From Dasyornis broadbenti (Eukaryota > Chordata > Aves > Passeriformes > Dasyornithidae), in contig VZRN01000562.1 in the NCBI GenBank assembly GCA_013397935.1, positions 298,295 to 362,294 of the forward strand: a stretch of 64,000 nt of DNA. The letters run 5' to 3'. The notes below the pieces were generated by a model. It searched no databases. It was not told where the DNA came from and was given only the letters and a program-made list of their open reading frames with translations. Of this stretch, positions 1-10,722 are shown one piece after another. Both the position numbers and the translations under genes were made by a program. The stretch's first letter is position 1. Each line of letters opens with the position of its first letter.

Positions 1-779
1 AAAAAGTGTAAAAAATCCTCTTGATTTGTTTACAAACCGATTCTTTGTGCAGTTTGCAAAAAACGAAGGAAAAATCCCAAACCCGATTAAAGACTTGCAC
101 AAATATATATATATCTGTATATAATCAACCCCCTTGAATCGCCCGCCGGAGTGAAGACAGTTATAAATGCGGGGGGTTGGGGGAAAGAATGAAAGAAACA
201 AAAATCACTTAAAAAAATGCAAAGCAACAAAAAGCCCTTCCTTTCTTTAAGGAAAAAAAAATGAAAATACCCTAAACTATTTTTTCCAACAAAAAAAAAG
301 CTCCAATTTTTTTTTGTTGTTTGTTTTTGTTGTTGTTTGGGCTTTTTGTTTGTTTTCCCCCTCTNGCAAAAATGACAGGAATGTGATGCTGTGGTTGCAT
401 AACTGCAAAGCAGCCAGGAACACAGCAGTCAATCCTCACCCTGCACCGAGCAGCTCGTGCACTTCATGCCATGAGGGTTTTCCCAGTTGGGGCTGGAGAG
501 CCAAGCGTAAATCCCACCTTTGGCACCCTCTGAATAACACCCTCATTTACTCTGCCTGAACCATGGCTCTGCTGGCCATGCATTCAGGGGGTCCCTCATT
601 CTTGAACACGTCATTCAGATTTCCAAAGCCCAGAGAACTCATGCATGGATGCGCATGTTCTTACATGGTGTGCTGTCTGGCCCAGTTTACTAAACCACAC
701 TTTTATTTAAAAAGAAATAAATAAATAAAAATTTTTAAAAAGAAAAAAATAGGGTAAGGGGAGGGGGGGAAGAAAAAAA
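1..779. other. AT-rich flank with A and T runs, no gene seen
   Basis: Long A and T homopolymers dominate, for example T-rich at 307-345 and A-rich at 711-782, with one unresolved base at 365 inside a T/C-rich tract. The open frame that crosses 314-559 runs through the T tract and the N and has no recognisable domain. A short G-rich patch lies at 171-183. I see no coding exon. This looks like the flank of the CpG-richer block that follows. Confidence 0.6.
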
Positions 780-784
780 AAAAT

Positions 785-800
785 CGCCGCCGCCGCCCCG
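785..800. repeat. (CCG)n microsatellite
   Basis: About four to five CGC/CCG units occur directly after an A run. Such repeats are common in 5' UTRs and CpG-island promoters. Confidence 0.8.
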
Positions 801-1038
801 TTCACACACATACATACACGCCGCCGCTGTAATGTTATTAGAGCTACACAGCGTATTTCTCGGGTCTCTTCTGCTCTCTCTTTTTCTCTTCAGAAATTAA
901 GGCAGAGCCGCGACTGAGAGTGGGAAAGGTCCCCCTTCTGGTAGGATGGATGTACGGAGGGAAGGCAGGCAAGCAGCGCCGGGCGGCAGCTAGCGAGAGG
1001 GGATTTATGGCTGGGGCTACTGCATTGTTGCCGGCGGC

Positions 1039-1092
1039 TTTTTTTTTTTTTCTTTTTTGTTTTCCTCTCTCCCCCCCCCCCCGCCCCCCCCC
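1039..1092. repeat. Poly-T then poly-C pyrimidine tract
   Basis: A T run (1039-1051), a T-rich mixture and then two C runs broken by one G form a continuous pyrimidine stretch, ending at AG (1093-1094). It is low-complexity. It could act as a polypyrimidine tract or form unusual DNA structure. Confidence 0.8.
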
Positions 1093-1115
1093 AGTGTTGT
1101 CCTAGAGATGCTGGA

Positions 1116-4100
1116 TGCGGTTTTGTTTGTCAAGCAACTAACCTGCCAAGTCTCACTCATTACGGATTAACTTTAAAGGCAGTTTTGTTTTGTTTTCAAG
1201 AGTGGGAAGTCTCTTTGAGTCTGGTGCTGAAGGATTTTCCAATATGATTTAAAAATGAATATTTTTACAACTCACTCACCTTTTGTTTTAAAATACTAAG
1301 CTGCTTAAATTACCACGGGTTGGCAACCCCCAAAACAACTTTTTTTTTTTTTTCCCAAAGCTCTTTGTGAGAGGTAAGGAAACATGCTACTCTCTGTAAC
1401 TAAATAATATATTACCAGGAGAATTGTTTCTAAAATTGATTGCACTGTTTTCCAGATACAGTTTTGTTTACTAAGACTCCCCTCCTCCCAACAAGAACCA
1501 TCTCTGTGATTCACTCTGCGGAGCAAGGGTATTTATTTATTTACTAATTGATTGGAGGGAATATACATGACATACAGTACATCAGAAGCTATGAACAGAG
1601 GACCTTAAAAACTGCTGGGACCTACATTTTGCTGTATAGAGGTTTAATATAAATTAAGTGGGATGATTAACTGTGTCAGTATCTAAAGCACGATGAGGAG
1701 AAAGCATTGCTCTGCGCTTGGAAATCAAGGCAATCTCAGCTCACATAGAAAGGGAGAGAGATATGCACATGGAGATGTTAACACACAGCATCATTAACCC
1801 AGCCAAGTCCTTTCACTGAATTAACTCATATCCATGCTGAAACGTGATATTTAAAAGTAGCAGTGTAATGCAAAAGCCCCTGATTTTTTTTTTTTTTTCT
1901 GATGTTCTTGTTTTTATTAACTGAGCTTCACCAGTTTCAAAGTTACAGGTGGTATTTACTAGGGTTTACATTCGTGCTGTCAGTCAAACAAGTGTCACTA
2001 TATATCACCGTGTGTTAAGAAAACATGCTTTGAGATTGAAGAATGAAGTTGTGTTTGGACATGTATTTTACAAGTAACAAAATCCATTTAATTGACATAA
2101 AAAAACACGGCTGCTGCTAGTAACTTCTGGGTAGAGTCCTGCTCGTAGTCGTAAAAATAACTCCAAAGAGAACAAAGCGCTTCAGTCCAGAGGAATGGCT
2201 GTTTAGGTAGCCGTGTGGGTGCCATGCTTTCACATAATGATTGTGTTTATACATGACAGGAAGCATCTGTAATCCACAGCTGCGGGTGCTCCAGCCCAAA
2301 GTCCTGATAAAATCTACACCTATGCTTCTGCATGAATGAAAACAGACTTCTCGAGCAGACCAGAAAAGCAGCCTGCGTTTCTAAAGTTTTTAGCACTCCG
2401 TGATCACCGTCTGTCTTCTCCCTACTTTTCTGCAGACCAGTCTCTTTTCTGCCTACATCTCTAACAACTCTTCTGGGTTCACTCCTGCTACACTTTTTTT
2501 CTCAAATGCTGGCTTTCCCCCCCTACTTTGGCCAATAGAAACACATTTATATTGTCTTCTCCCCCCCCTCCCCCGGCTCTTCCCCGGTATCCCTCCCCAT
2601 TGCAGAGAGGCACAAAAAACCCCAGTGCCTGCATCCTTTTTATTTCCTACTTTGGCGCTCAGCACTGACTCTCGCCTAAGTGAGAAGCACTCTTTCCCTG
2701 AACTTACCTTATCTCAGGAAATACACAGATGCAACAAAACCAAGGCTTTGTTAAGCCATCTCAGACCAGTCTCATCTTTAAGTTCCCATTATTTCTAGTG
2801 CTGTGTCACACAGGAAAATCAAGCTGGAGCAGAGAGTATATAATGGCTTCTTAAAATATTTTTAGGCTACTTCAGCTGTCCTTTCTCTCTGCCTCTGTGG
2901 AAGAAATGTGCAACAGTTTAAGTTGGAACCGGGCAAAATGAAGTTACAGTTAAACAGGACGTGTAATGCCTTCTCCAAGATGACCTGTAACACAAGGTCT
3001 ACTACTTTTCACAGTCTGACCTGCAGAAATAACAATCTGAGTTTTCCAGGCATTAATGGAATCTGATTTCCGCAGTTCTGTTTCTTAACGATAGAGCCCA
3101 TCCTTTAAGAAATCACACTCCAGTTTCTAATTTATATGTCCTGATTTTCTTTCCTGCTGCTGCGTGTGAATGTTCCAACACAGAAGACAGCTAAATAGGA
3201 ATTGTGTCAATATGGTTATAAGATCTTTTTTATTTCTTTGTTTTTGAGAAGACTGGGTTAGAATAGTGGTAAAGGAAAACAACCGTCTTAAATTAATTAC
3301 TGTCATAATTTGAAAAATGCCCTTCCTTTTCCCAGTAATTCATTTCAGTTCAAGAATTCAAAAAATCAGCTGCAGCGAAGTTTAATTCATGTCTGTAAAT
3401 GCACAAGAATGGAAAAATATGCAGCTTTTCATAGGCTTCTAGCAATACACAGAAATGCATGTATACATTTCCAAAATGCAAATTACAAAGGCTCACAAAT
3501 AAGAGAAGCAAAAAAAGAAAATCTTGAATTAAGACTCTTCATTTGTTACTGGTGCATGAGTTGTATAGTGTATATATAGTATCAGATATCACTCACTTTC
3601 ATTTGCTTCATTATAATAGCATATATAAATGGGAAATATTAGGTACCTAGTGAAAATGTTATGTGATGCAACTCAACAGCAATTTCATGATAGGGGCTCT
3701 CTTTACAATAAATAAAATGGTTTCTGCATTTATATTTTTCAAATTTTCTAACAATACAAAATCTTGCTACAGTAGATTAAACAGAAAAACAACAGTTTAT
3801 GAAATATGACTTCCAAAAGACTAATTGCAGAAGAAATATTCATTCCCAGTCCAATAAATCCTTAATTTTAAATGTCAGCTGCAAAACATAAATCCCTTTA
3901 ATAGATTTCAAACTGTGGTGACAAAGTTATAATTGTAGGGTCCAGCCCACTCAAAATCAGTCCAATGCACTTGCTTTGCATTAGCAAGTCTTCTGGGTTT
4001 TGGGGTTTTTTGTTGTAGTATTTTAATCTCATCTCCGATCCTTTAGGAATTTTCCATTGCATTCCTGAGCCTGGTTCTGGATTACTTTTGGCTCAGATTG

Positions 4101-4430
4101 AACTGAATCTTGTTGCTATTCCTCAGCAGATGTCTGGAGTGTAAAGTCTATTTGACCATAACTTTCTGTGTCGTTTACTGCAGGGTAGCATGCACATAAA
4201 GACCCTCAAGTCATGTGAAATAAGAGCCTTGACCTCAAGACACAATAAAATTGGTTAGTTTAGTTGTAGCTCAAAAGGTCACTTTTTCTGGGTCTGCTTC
4301 TGAGGGCTGTTTTAAACTAATTATTGCCTTTGATTTTAACTTATCGTTTGTTAACAAAAGAAAGAAAGGAAAAAAATACAACCCCCAGTTATTATAATTT
4401 CAACAGTTTGACTGGCATATATTTAACATT
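1116..4430. other. Unique AT-rich sequence, no gene seen
   Basis: No recognisable domain, RNA gene or young repeat was found. Short T runs occur at 1331-1353 and 1886-1899. C- and T-rich DNA at 2400-2800 gives open frames on both strands (132 and 70 codons) through compositional bias. Low-complexity A/T sequence continues around 3600-3900. Confidence 0.55.
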
Positions 4431-4437
4431 ACGGACG

Positions 4438-4500
4438 TATGAAAAGACAAGGTCCCTACCTGAGGAGGAGCTTACAGTGTAAATTAGACAGAGAGCACTG
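4438..4500. repeat. Possible trace of an ancient L2/MIR-type retroposon
   Basis: The phrase around 4449-4483 (AAGGTCCCTACCTGAGGAGG, then AGCTTACAGTGTAAATTAGA) resembles a motif common in old L2/MIR-type repeats of amniotes, usually read as 'ggtccctgcctcaaggagcttacagtct'. Only about 50-60 bases match and no element ends are visible, so the family is uncertain. Confidence 0.4.
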
Positions 4501-4960
4501 TGAATAATAAAAGCAGGCAGAGGAGGGATTTGTATAAGACTGTGGGAATAGTAGAGAGGTGCATAAGAGAAATATGCAGAGTTGAGAAATATTCTACTAG
4601 TTGACAGTAATCATGATATTTTTCTTCCTTGTTCTGTTTCATGTAAGTATGGTAATAGTTTTGTTTTTCTCTATTTGCTTGCTTGTCACTGAGCTATTCC
4701 ACTGCAGAAGCTCTCCTGATTTCTTTTTCTGTTCTAGATTCTAGTGCTATAGGTAATATAAGTACGTCTTTATTCTTCTGTTCAGCCATGGCAAATAACA
4801 CTGAAATCCCCCAAAATGTTATGTATACTTCCCTTGGCAGTTTTTCCACAGCTGTCTACTGAAAAGTATGATTCACTATTAACAGAAAGCATAAATGAAC
4901 TTGAAATTCTGAGCTTCTGACACTATCATCTCCCAAAAAACCTCTTATACATCTTTAGAG

Positions 4961-4984
4961 GTTTGTTTGTTTGTTTGTTTTTTG
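4961..4984. repeat. (GTTT)n microsatellite
   Basis: Five GTTT units merge into a T run. The tetranucleotide repeat is directly visible. Confidence 0.9.
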
Positions 4985-5164
4985 TAATAAGATGTTTCTA
5001 AACAAAAATGGTGTTTGCTGTCAATTTATTTTTCCTTCTGCCTAGTTGCATTAGACAACCAAAAATATAAAAAGCAAGAAAAAAATCAAACAGCTTCTTT
5101 CCACTGCTCTTTAACAAAGAGAATGCAATGCTACACAGGCTTTATTCTTTTTAAGTGTCGAAAG

Positions 5165-5460
5165 TAGGATGCTATTAGAAATAGGAATATCAGAAAAGGT
5201 GATGGATCAACCTGAGAAATTAAACTGCAATCAATCAATAGGACCAGATGGTATTCATCCAAGAGCTCTGAAGGAGCTGGAGACCAATGCAAGTGAGCTG
5301 CTAACAAAAATATGTAATTTATCATTAAAAACAGCTACTGTACCAGAGGACAGGAGAGTGGCCGAGGCTGCACCTATCTCTTAAAAAGGTGCTAATGATG
5401 ATCCTGGGAATTATAAACTGGTAAGTCTTACTTCAGTACGAGGAAACTGTTCAGAGAATC
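5165..5460 (+). mobile_element. Ancient CR1 LINE, start of reverse transcriptase domain
   Basis: Translated on +, this gives a decayed CR1-type ORF2 segment. It contains SIGPDGIHPRALKELE (conserved 'GPDGIHPR.L.EL' block), then a stop, then DDPGNYKLVSLTSV, matching the LINE 'DPGNYRPVSLTSV' motif. That is the N-terminal part of a reverse transcriptase that would copy LINE RNA at the target site. A stop at about 5383 and missing residues show it is dead. It belongs to the same fossil as the pieces at 6455-6735 and 7298-7605, which follow in consensus order on the same strand. The age appears much greater than that of the CR1s at 18988 and 35155. Confidence 0.85.
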
Positions 5461-6454
5461 AGTAAAAATATATGCTTAGGCACACAGATAAGAAGGAAAA
5501 TCTGCAATGCTTCTGCCTACATTTGCTCAACCCTCCTAGAACTACAGGAAAGAGTTAATTAGTAGTTGATAAAGTAGAACCAGAAGACAGAATTAATTTA
5601 TAGTTTCCAACATCTTATGGTAAGGTTTCTGAAAAGAAAAACACAGCAGATCCAGAATTAAAATCCATCTATTAAAAACCATCTAATGAGCTGGTTATAT
5701 TAGAGGTGAAGTAACTTACCTGTAATTGTAAAAGCAAGCTGTGTCAAAACCAGACTTCAGTTCATGAGCACCCAAGTTCCAGAGCTGCATTTAGATGACT
5801 AGACAGCATCCCTTTCTCTAGGTGCTGCAGAAGAATCAGTGGCCAGTTGAAGCAGAGAAAGAGGTTAGCTCTGAATTGCCCCTGGAATCAATAGTGGCAA
5901 TAAAGATGGTTTTGTTCAAATTATTCATTAGAAAGCTTGAAAAAAAGCTTCTGAAATTAAGAATGTAAAACTTGTTTTCACTGCAACAGTCACAGCCTGC
6001 TTTCTAGTATTTAAACCCAGTGCCCACTGCTCTAACAGGAAAATTCATGGGGGTCTTTGGCCATTTATTAAGTTAACTGAATCTAGACGAAACTTGAAGA
6101 AATTCCAGAGCAAGCCAGTGAACTAAGATAAAATGGTGACATGATGGCATAAAAAATTAAACAGACTAATGCCAAGGAGTGTATGCTGGAAAATATTTTC
6201 AAGAACTGATGGTTATTAATTAGCACAGGAATATCTGATCGTCATTTACTGAAAATGCTATCCAGGATACTGCAGGAGCTTAGAAAACATACACAAGCAG
6301 AGCAGATATTCAATATGAACAAAAAGATGGTTAAACATAAAATATTACTCTGCAATTTCATGAGTAAAAACTGCGTTTCTGGACATTCTGTTGTATTTTA
6401 GTCAGTGGGTTATAAGCAAGACATATCAAACCAAGGAAACATACAGAGAAATGC

Positions 6455-6735
6455 AGTAAACATGACTAATGAAACAAGGGAAAGGACCAAGAAGACAGAT
6501 TTAAAAGAGAACACTTAATTTAGAAACAGAAAGAAGTAGAAGAGTTTTGAAGAGTGTTAGGACCACATAAAATCCCAGTTGATACAGAAGAGTTCAGGTG
6601 TTCCTGGCTGGTTTCTTGCATTTTATTAAAAAAAAAAAGTGGGAAGCACATTTAATAGATTATATGGGGATGCTTTTATTTCATCAGAATATGTAGTTAA
6701 ACTGTGGGATTTATTACTTCTGCATAAGATTGAGA
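6455..6735 (+). mobile_element. Ancient CR1 LINE, C-terminal ORF2 region (decayed)
   Basis: About 6455-6545 follows the CR1 segment that reads roughly 'atgattaggggaa...gagactaaaa...ttagcttagaaaagagaagac' in consensus. The segment 6690-6735 (GTAGTTAAACTGTGGGATTT) matches the 'gttaaactgtggaattcattgcc' block near the CR1 stop codon. Many substitutions and small indels leave no open frame. The order relative to 5165-5460 and 7298-7605 is correct for one element. Confidence 0.55.
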
Positions 6736-6744
6736 AAAAGAGCT

Positions 6745-7297
6745 TTGGGGCAATGAAGGAGTAAAAATTAGAGAGTGAAAACAAAAAGAAATGAAAAGAG
6801 GAGGACTAACTCTTTGTCATGTCATCCAGTTTCCTGAGACTCTTCAGCTGCTCCTCCACACAAAGCACATGGCCAGTGGTATGCAGGCTTGGTGAAAGGG
6901 CACCTCAGGTTGCAGAGGAAGACCTGAGAAACAGCCATCCCATGCAACATGGTTTTCCTTCTAAAACCATGCTTTTTCAGGCAGAAATCCAAATAGCTGC
7001 TGCCATAGGTCTGCCTAACTCCCACGGCTCAGTCTGAACAGCCCTCTTGGTATGGGGTAAGGGACAGAATGAGGCATGAAGAAAGAGTGGCCAAACTTGG
7101 AGCCTGACTCCCCTATGAAGCCTAGGACTGTGCTGCTTGACATCCTTTCCAGCCCTGCCAGCTTCTCCACAAACATGCAAACTGTACTCCCCTGAGAGTA
7201 GAGAAAGCAGTGGGAACTCGATGTGATTCTCCTTGTGGAATTTCTCAGCACTTTTTTCTTCCTTGAGATTTTTCCCAAGAGATGAGAGTATTTAGCC
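6745..7297. other. About 0.55 kb of unidentified sequence interrupting the ancient CR1
   Basis: CR1 similarity stops near 6735 and resumes near 7298 at the point where the consensus should continue almost directly. The intervening block is more GC-rich than its surroundings and has overlapping short open frames on both strands, none with a recognisable domain. It could be an insertion of another element, or CR1 sequence decayed beyond recognition. I saw no clear terminal repeats or target duplication. Confidence 0.4.
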
Positions 7298-7605
7298 CTT
7301 ACTTAGCTTTATCAAAGTATCAGACATTTATTTGATTAAGTATAGCATCTGCAGCCACACTAGCTAGAATAAAAATTATAAGGGCTATCAATCCTCATAC
7401 TTCAGGGCATAAGCTGATCACCAGCTGGGGTCGAAAAGAAATTTCCCTCTGTGGTATAGTGTTGCAATTAGGTGCATTAGGAGGGGGTTATGCCTTCCTC
7501 GGTAGCCTCAGGCATTGGCCAGTGTGAGAGGCAGAGAGATACCAGGCTAGATGGACCACTGGTCTGCTCCAATATGGCAATTCCTTTGTTCTTAGGGCTG
7601 AATGT
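7298..7605 (+). mobile_element. Ancient CR1 LINE 3' end and tail
   Basis: This matches the 3' terminal part of old sauropsid CR1s. It has AAAATTATAAGGGCTAT, then TCCTCATACTTCAGGGCATA, then a 'gaaatttccc' block, then CTAGATGGACCACTGGTCTG and TCCAATATGGCAATTCC, ending near 'tgttcttag'. This tail is diagnostic of the older CR1 class and differs from the ATTCTATGATTCT-type tail of younger avian CR1s. The element is on the + strand and noncoding here. Confidence 0.85.
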
Positions 7606-8075
7606 TTCTGCTGCCGAGCCGCCCTACTTTGTCATAATGTCAAAATCCAGCATTAATTATAATTCTGAAAATGAAGGAATATTCATGAATTATTATGTTG
7701 GCAATAACCGCATGTAATGCAATAAAGACAAAAACAGTGTCTGCTGCAGAGTAAAAGGAAGTTGACAGCTTCAAGCACAAGGTGGTTTCTGTTTCCAGTT
7801 ACCCTCCAGAACTCCTTGCACCCCAGAGTCAACACCTTTGAGAATAATGAAGTAATTACAATTTTATTTTACCATATTCTGACAACAGATTTGATTCAAT
7901 AGTGTCTGCACAGTTCAGACAAAGCAAAACACTCCAACAGTTTGACTATAAAATGCTGGTAGTTTTAATGTGCTCAAATTTAATCCCCCAAATGGCATGA
8001 TGGCCTTCTTGGTGAACTAATTTTAAATGAATTTTCTTCAGTATTACTCTGATTCCATCAGCGTTTTGATAGAAA

Positions 8076-8114
8076 TAAAAAAAAAAAAAANAAAAAAAGA
8101 AAGAAAAAAAAAAA
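8076..8114. repeat. Poly-A tract with one unresolved base
   Basis: An A run with a few G interruptions contains a single N at 8091. No gene or LINE body is recognisable immediately upstream, so it is not evidently the tail of a retroposed copy. Confidence 0.85.
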
Positions 8115-9717
8115 TCCAATAGCTGCTTTATTCCTGTCATGTTCTTTTTCTAAAGCAACTCTCGGAGATGATTGCAAGAGTACATTAAAGGCATGCATTT
8201 TCCAAGTTAGTCAGTTGTCAAAGTGATCCTGAAGGTTGACAATCACATATAAGACAAATGTAGAAATCTAAAAGAAATGCTTACAAGCAATTCTGTGTTC
8301 TGGGCAATGATTTGGTTTGAAAATGCATCCAGTTCAAGGGTTAAATGAAAGCAAAAGCAATCACTTCAACCATGTTTTTGAAGAAAATAAACCAGCTTGA
8401 TGTAAGCTAAATGAAGGGGGTCTGTGACTTAAAAGGAATGGACAGATAGAGAAAAAGGTCAGAAGATTAAATTTTCCCTAAGGGAAAAGTCATTCTTTGG
8501 AATCATTAACCTCCTTCTAGGTCACTACTGAAAAAAACAGCAGGAAATCCTACTGCTCCTAGAAAGATGGGTGCATCGTATACCACCCACTGACCTAGCA
8601 ACTCTATGGCAAACATAATTGTGCTTACAAATTCTCCTCCAGGCATTCTTGGTTTTACTATGCCCATTTTAAAGCAATATGATCTTTTAGCTGAACTCTG
8701 AAGTGTATCTATAAAGACATATTCCAGGGGCTTGGGATATTAAAAAGAAGGATCACTTGCTTAAATGTCTTTTTTTTTTTTTTAAACAGAGAGAAATCTG
8801 GAAGCAGAGTTTTTGAATTTGAAAGTTGGTCAGTGACATGTTTTATCCATTAACCATTTCTCTTTAGGACTGAAATTAATCATGGTCATTGTTGCGATAC
8901 GTTTTAGTGACTTTCTACTACCTAAAACACATTGCTAGGATCAACTATACGTTTCAAAGTATCTTTTTGTCTCAAAGAACCTGCATCAGAGGGTGTTTTC
9001 AAGGTTTTATTGTCAGCTAATTCTGCTGCCTCCTAGAGAAGTCAGAGAGCAAACAGTACACCAAAGAGGAGAACTGGGCTCTCATATAAGAAATCCAGTC
9101 TCCCAGAAAGCATTTGGAGGATGTTTTGTAGCATTTATCAGACAATATGCAGATGAATAGTCTGACCAGTTGGAAACAAGGCTTTTGTCATGATCAAGCC
9201 TCAAAAGAAGCAAGGGAAACTACCTCCAGTTAATTTCTGCCACAGTACCATGTGGAAATGCTCACATCTTCATTGAAAAGTGACCTCTTTTTTTTTCCCT
9301 TCTCGCAACAGAAATAGAGCTCTCAATCAACATAAATGCAAATTCATATTTGCTTTTGATGGGAGCTCCAAATCCATCAAGAATTGGCAATGCAGGGGAT
9401 GCCTGTAGCTCTGCAAAGTCCCTTGTCTACTTGGAGACTGTAGACAAAGCCTGTACCGTAATTCCGAATCAAGAACTTGATCTTAAGAATTTGTATTACT
9501 GGAAAATATCCTGGCAATGATCTTAAAATCTTTTGTCTTTGGCCAGCCAATTTTTTTTCCTAAAAAAAGGCATATTCAAAAGAGAATTTTAACCCGGAGA
9601 AAAGAATTCAGCAACTTAGAAGGATGTTACACAGTAAAAACCATGAACATTTTGGATCATCTATGAAGATATCTCAAATCTCAGGCTTGATGAATGAACA
9701 CTTAGCAGTATTTTTTC

Positions 9718-9752
9718 TTAATTTGATGTTGTTTTATTTAATTTGATGTTGT
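9718..9752. repeat. Short tandem duplication, 20-bp period
   Basis: The 15-mer TTAATTTGATGTTGT occurs at 9718-9732 and again at 9738-9752, identical in both copies. It looks like a small local duplication. Confidence 0.8.
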
Positions 9753-10667
9753 CATCTTTCCGTTCTATTTACGTATGTTACAGTGAAAAAAGAAAAATAC
9801 ACAGAAACAATCCCAAACAATTGACTGCCCTGGAAGCAGAAGGTGTCTTGATTAGCTTTAATTTATGAAATTGTGTGTTTCATAAAACACCACTTTTCTC
9901 ATGTAAGCAAGGTCTTTGAAGATTTCAGAAGACAATGACATGACCCCTGGAGAATAAAGGCATTGAAAGAAGTAGCTAAGAGAAAGACAAATAAAGCACA
10001 GTTTGTGGAAATTAGCACCCGTTACAAAGCCTCAAATAGGACAGAATCACACAGAGTTCACATTCTTCATGAAAACCATGATTTTTACTCATGTTTGCAT
10101 GACTGAATAGCCAATGAGCAAAAATCTCTTCCTGAATATTAGCTGCTCAATTACCTAATGTGAACGAGGTACAGGGGTAACAATTTCCTGGAATGTGTAT
10201 GGCAAGAAAAGGAATTGTATGGCTCACTTGTTCTCTAGCCAAAATGCATTTCTGAGGCAAGAAATCAAAAAGACATCACAAACCTTGCGAGGAGACTACA
10301 CATGTTCACTCTGCCGATATTAGTATCTGTCAGGATGCTGTCAGGCTCAGGGAGTCACAGCTCCCTAAAGCAGTGCTTCCCCAATGTCTCCTGCTGAAAA
10401 GTGTGGGTTTGGATCATACTTTGCTAGGAAATAGTGAGGAAATAGCACAGTGTTACAGCTGCTTAGACAACTCTCCAAATTCAATACAAATGGCGCTTCG
10501 AAACAAAGCGACCAAGGAATGTTGCAGCAGAGCCCTCAGCTGAGCAGCAAGATGCAAGATTTATTATGACACAGTGCAGGGGATATCTGAAATGGAAGTC
10601 AAAGCATTAATGTGTCTTTGCATCCGCTCTGCCCCCCCCGCCACCCCGTCTCCTTTTTTCTTTGTAA

Positions 10668-10722
10668 TTCATATATACATATATACTTCTATTTATGTAT
10701 TTATTTTATATATATATGTATT
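10668..10722. repeat. AT-rich (TA)n/(TATG)n microsatellite
   Basis: Imperfect TATA and ATAC units follow a C-rich patch at about 10632-10640. Confidence 0.75.

Larger units (their letters stand above)
780..1115. promoter_or_regulatory. CpG-richer promoter-like block with CCG repeat and pyrimidine tracts
   Basis: A (CCG)n run at about 785-800 is followed by CpGs near 820-870 and 905-1035, a density unlike the desert to the right. A pyrimidine tract at about 868-891 ends in CAG at 891-893. A 55-base pyrimidine tract at 1039-1092 ends in AG at 1093-1094. Both resemble 3' splice sites. There is no clear TATA box or recognisable start codon context. The composition fits a promoter or 5'-UTR exon of a gene whose coding part lies elsewhere. 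A chance GC-rich patch is the alternative. I do not recognise the gene, and the strand is undetermined. Confidence 0.4.
7610..10660. other. Unique AT-rich sequence, no gene seen
   Basis: No recognisable coding, RNA or repeat feature apart from the A-rich gap tract at 8076-8114 and a local duplication at 9718-9752. The longest open frames are short and domain-free. Confidence 0.55.

Noticed and set aside
2400..2798. 132-codon + frame, Ser/Pro/Leu-rich
   Set aside because: It lies in a pyrimidine-rich stretch that depletes stop codons, and the overlapping minus frame is also open.
8000..8114. Poly-A tract as tail of a processed pseudogene
   Set aside because: No gene-like body precedes it and no target duplication is visible.
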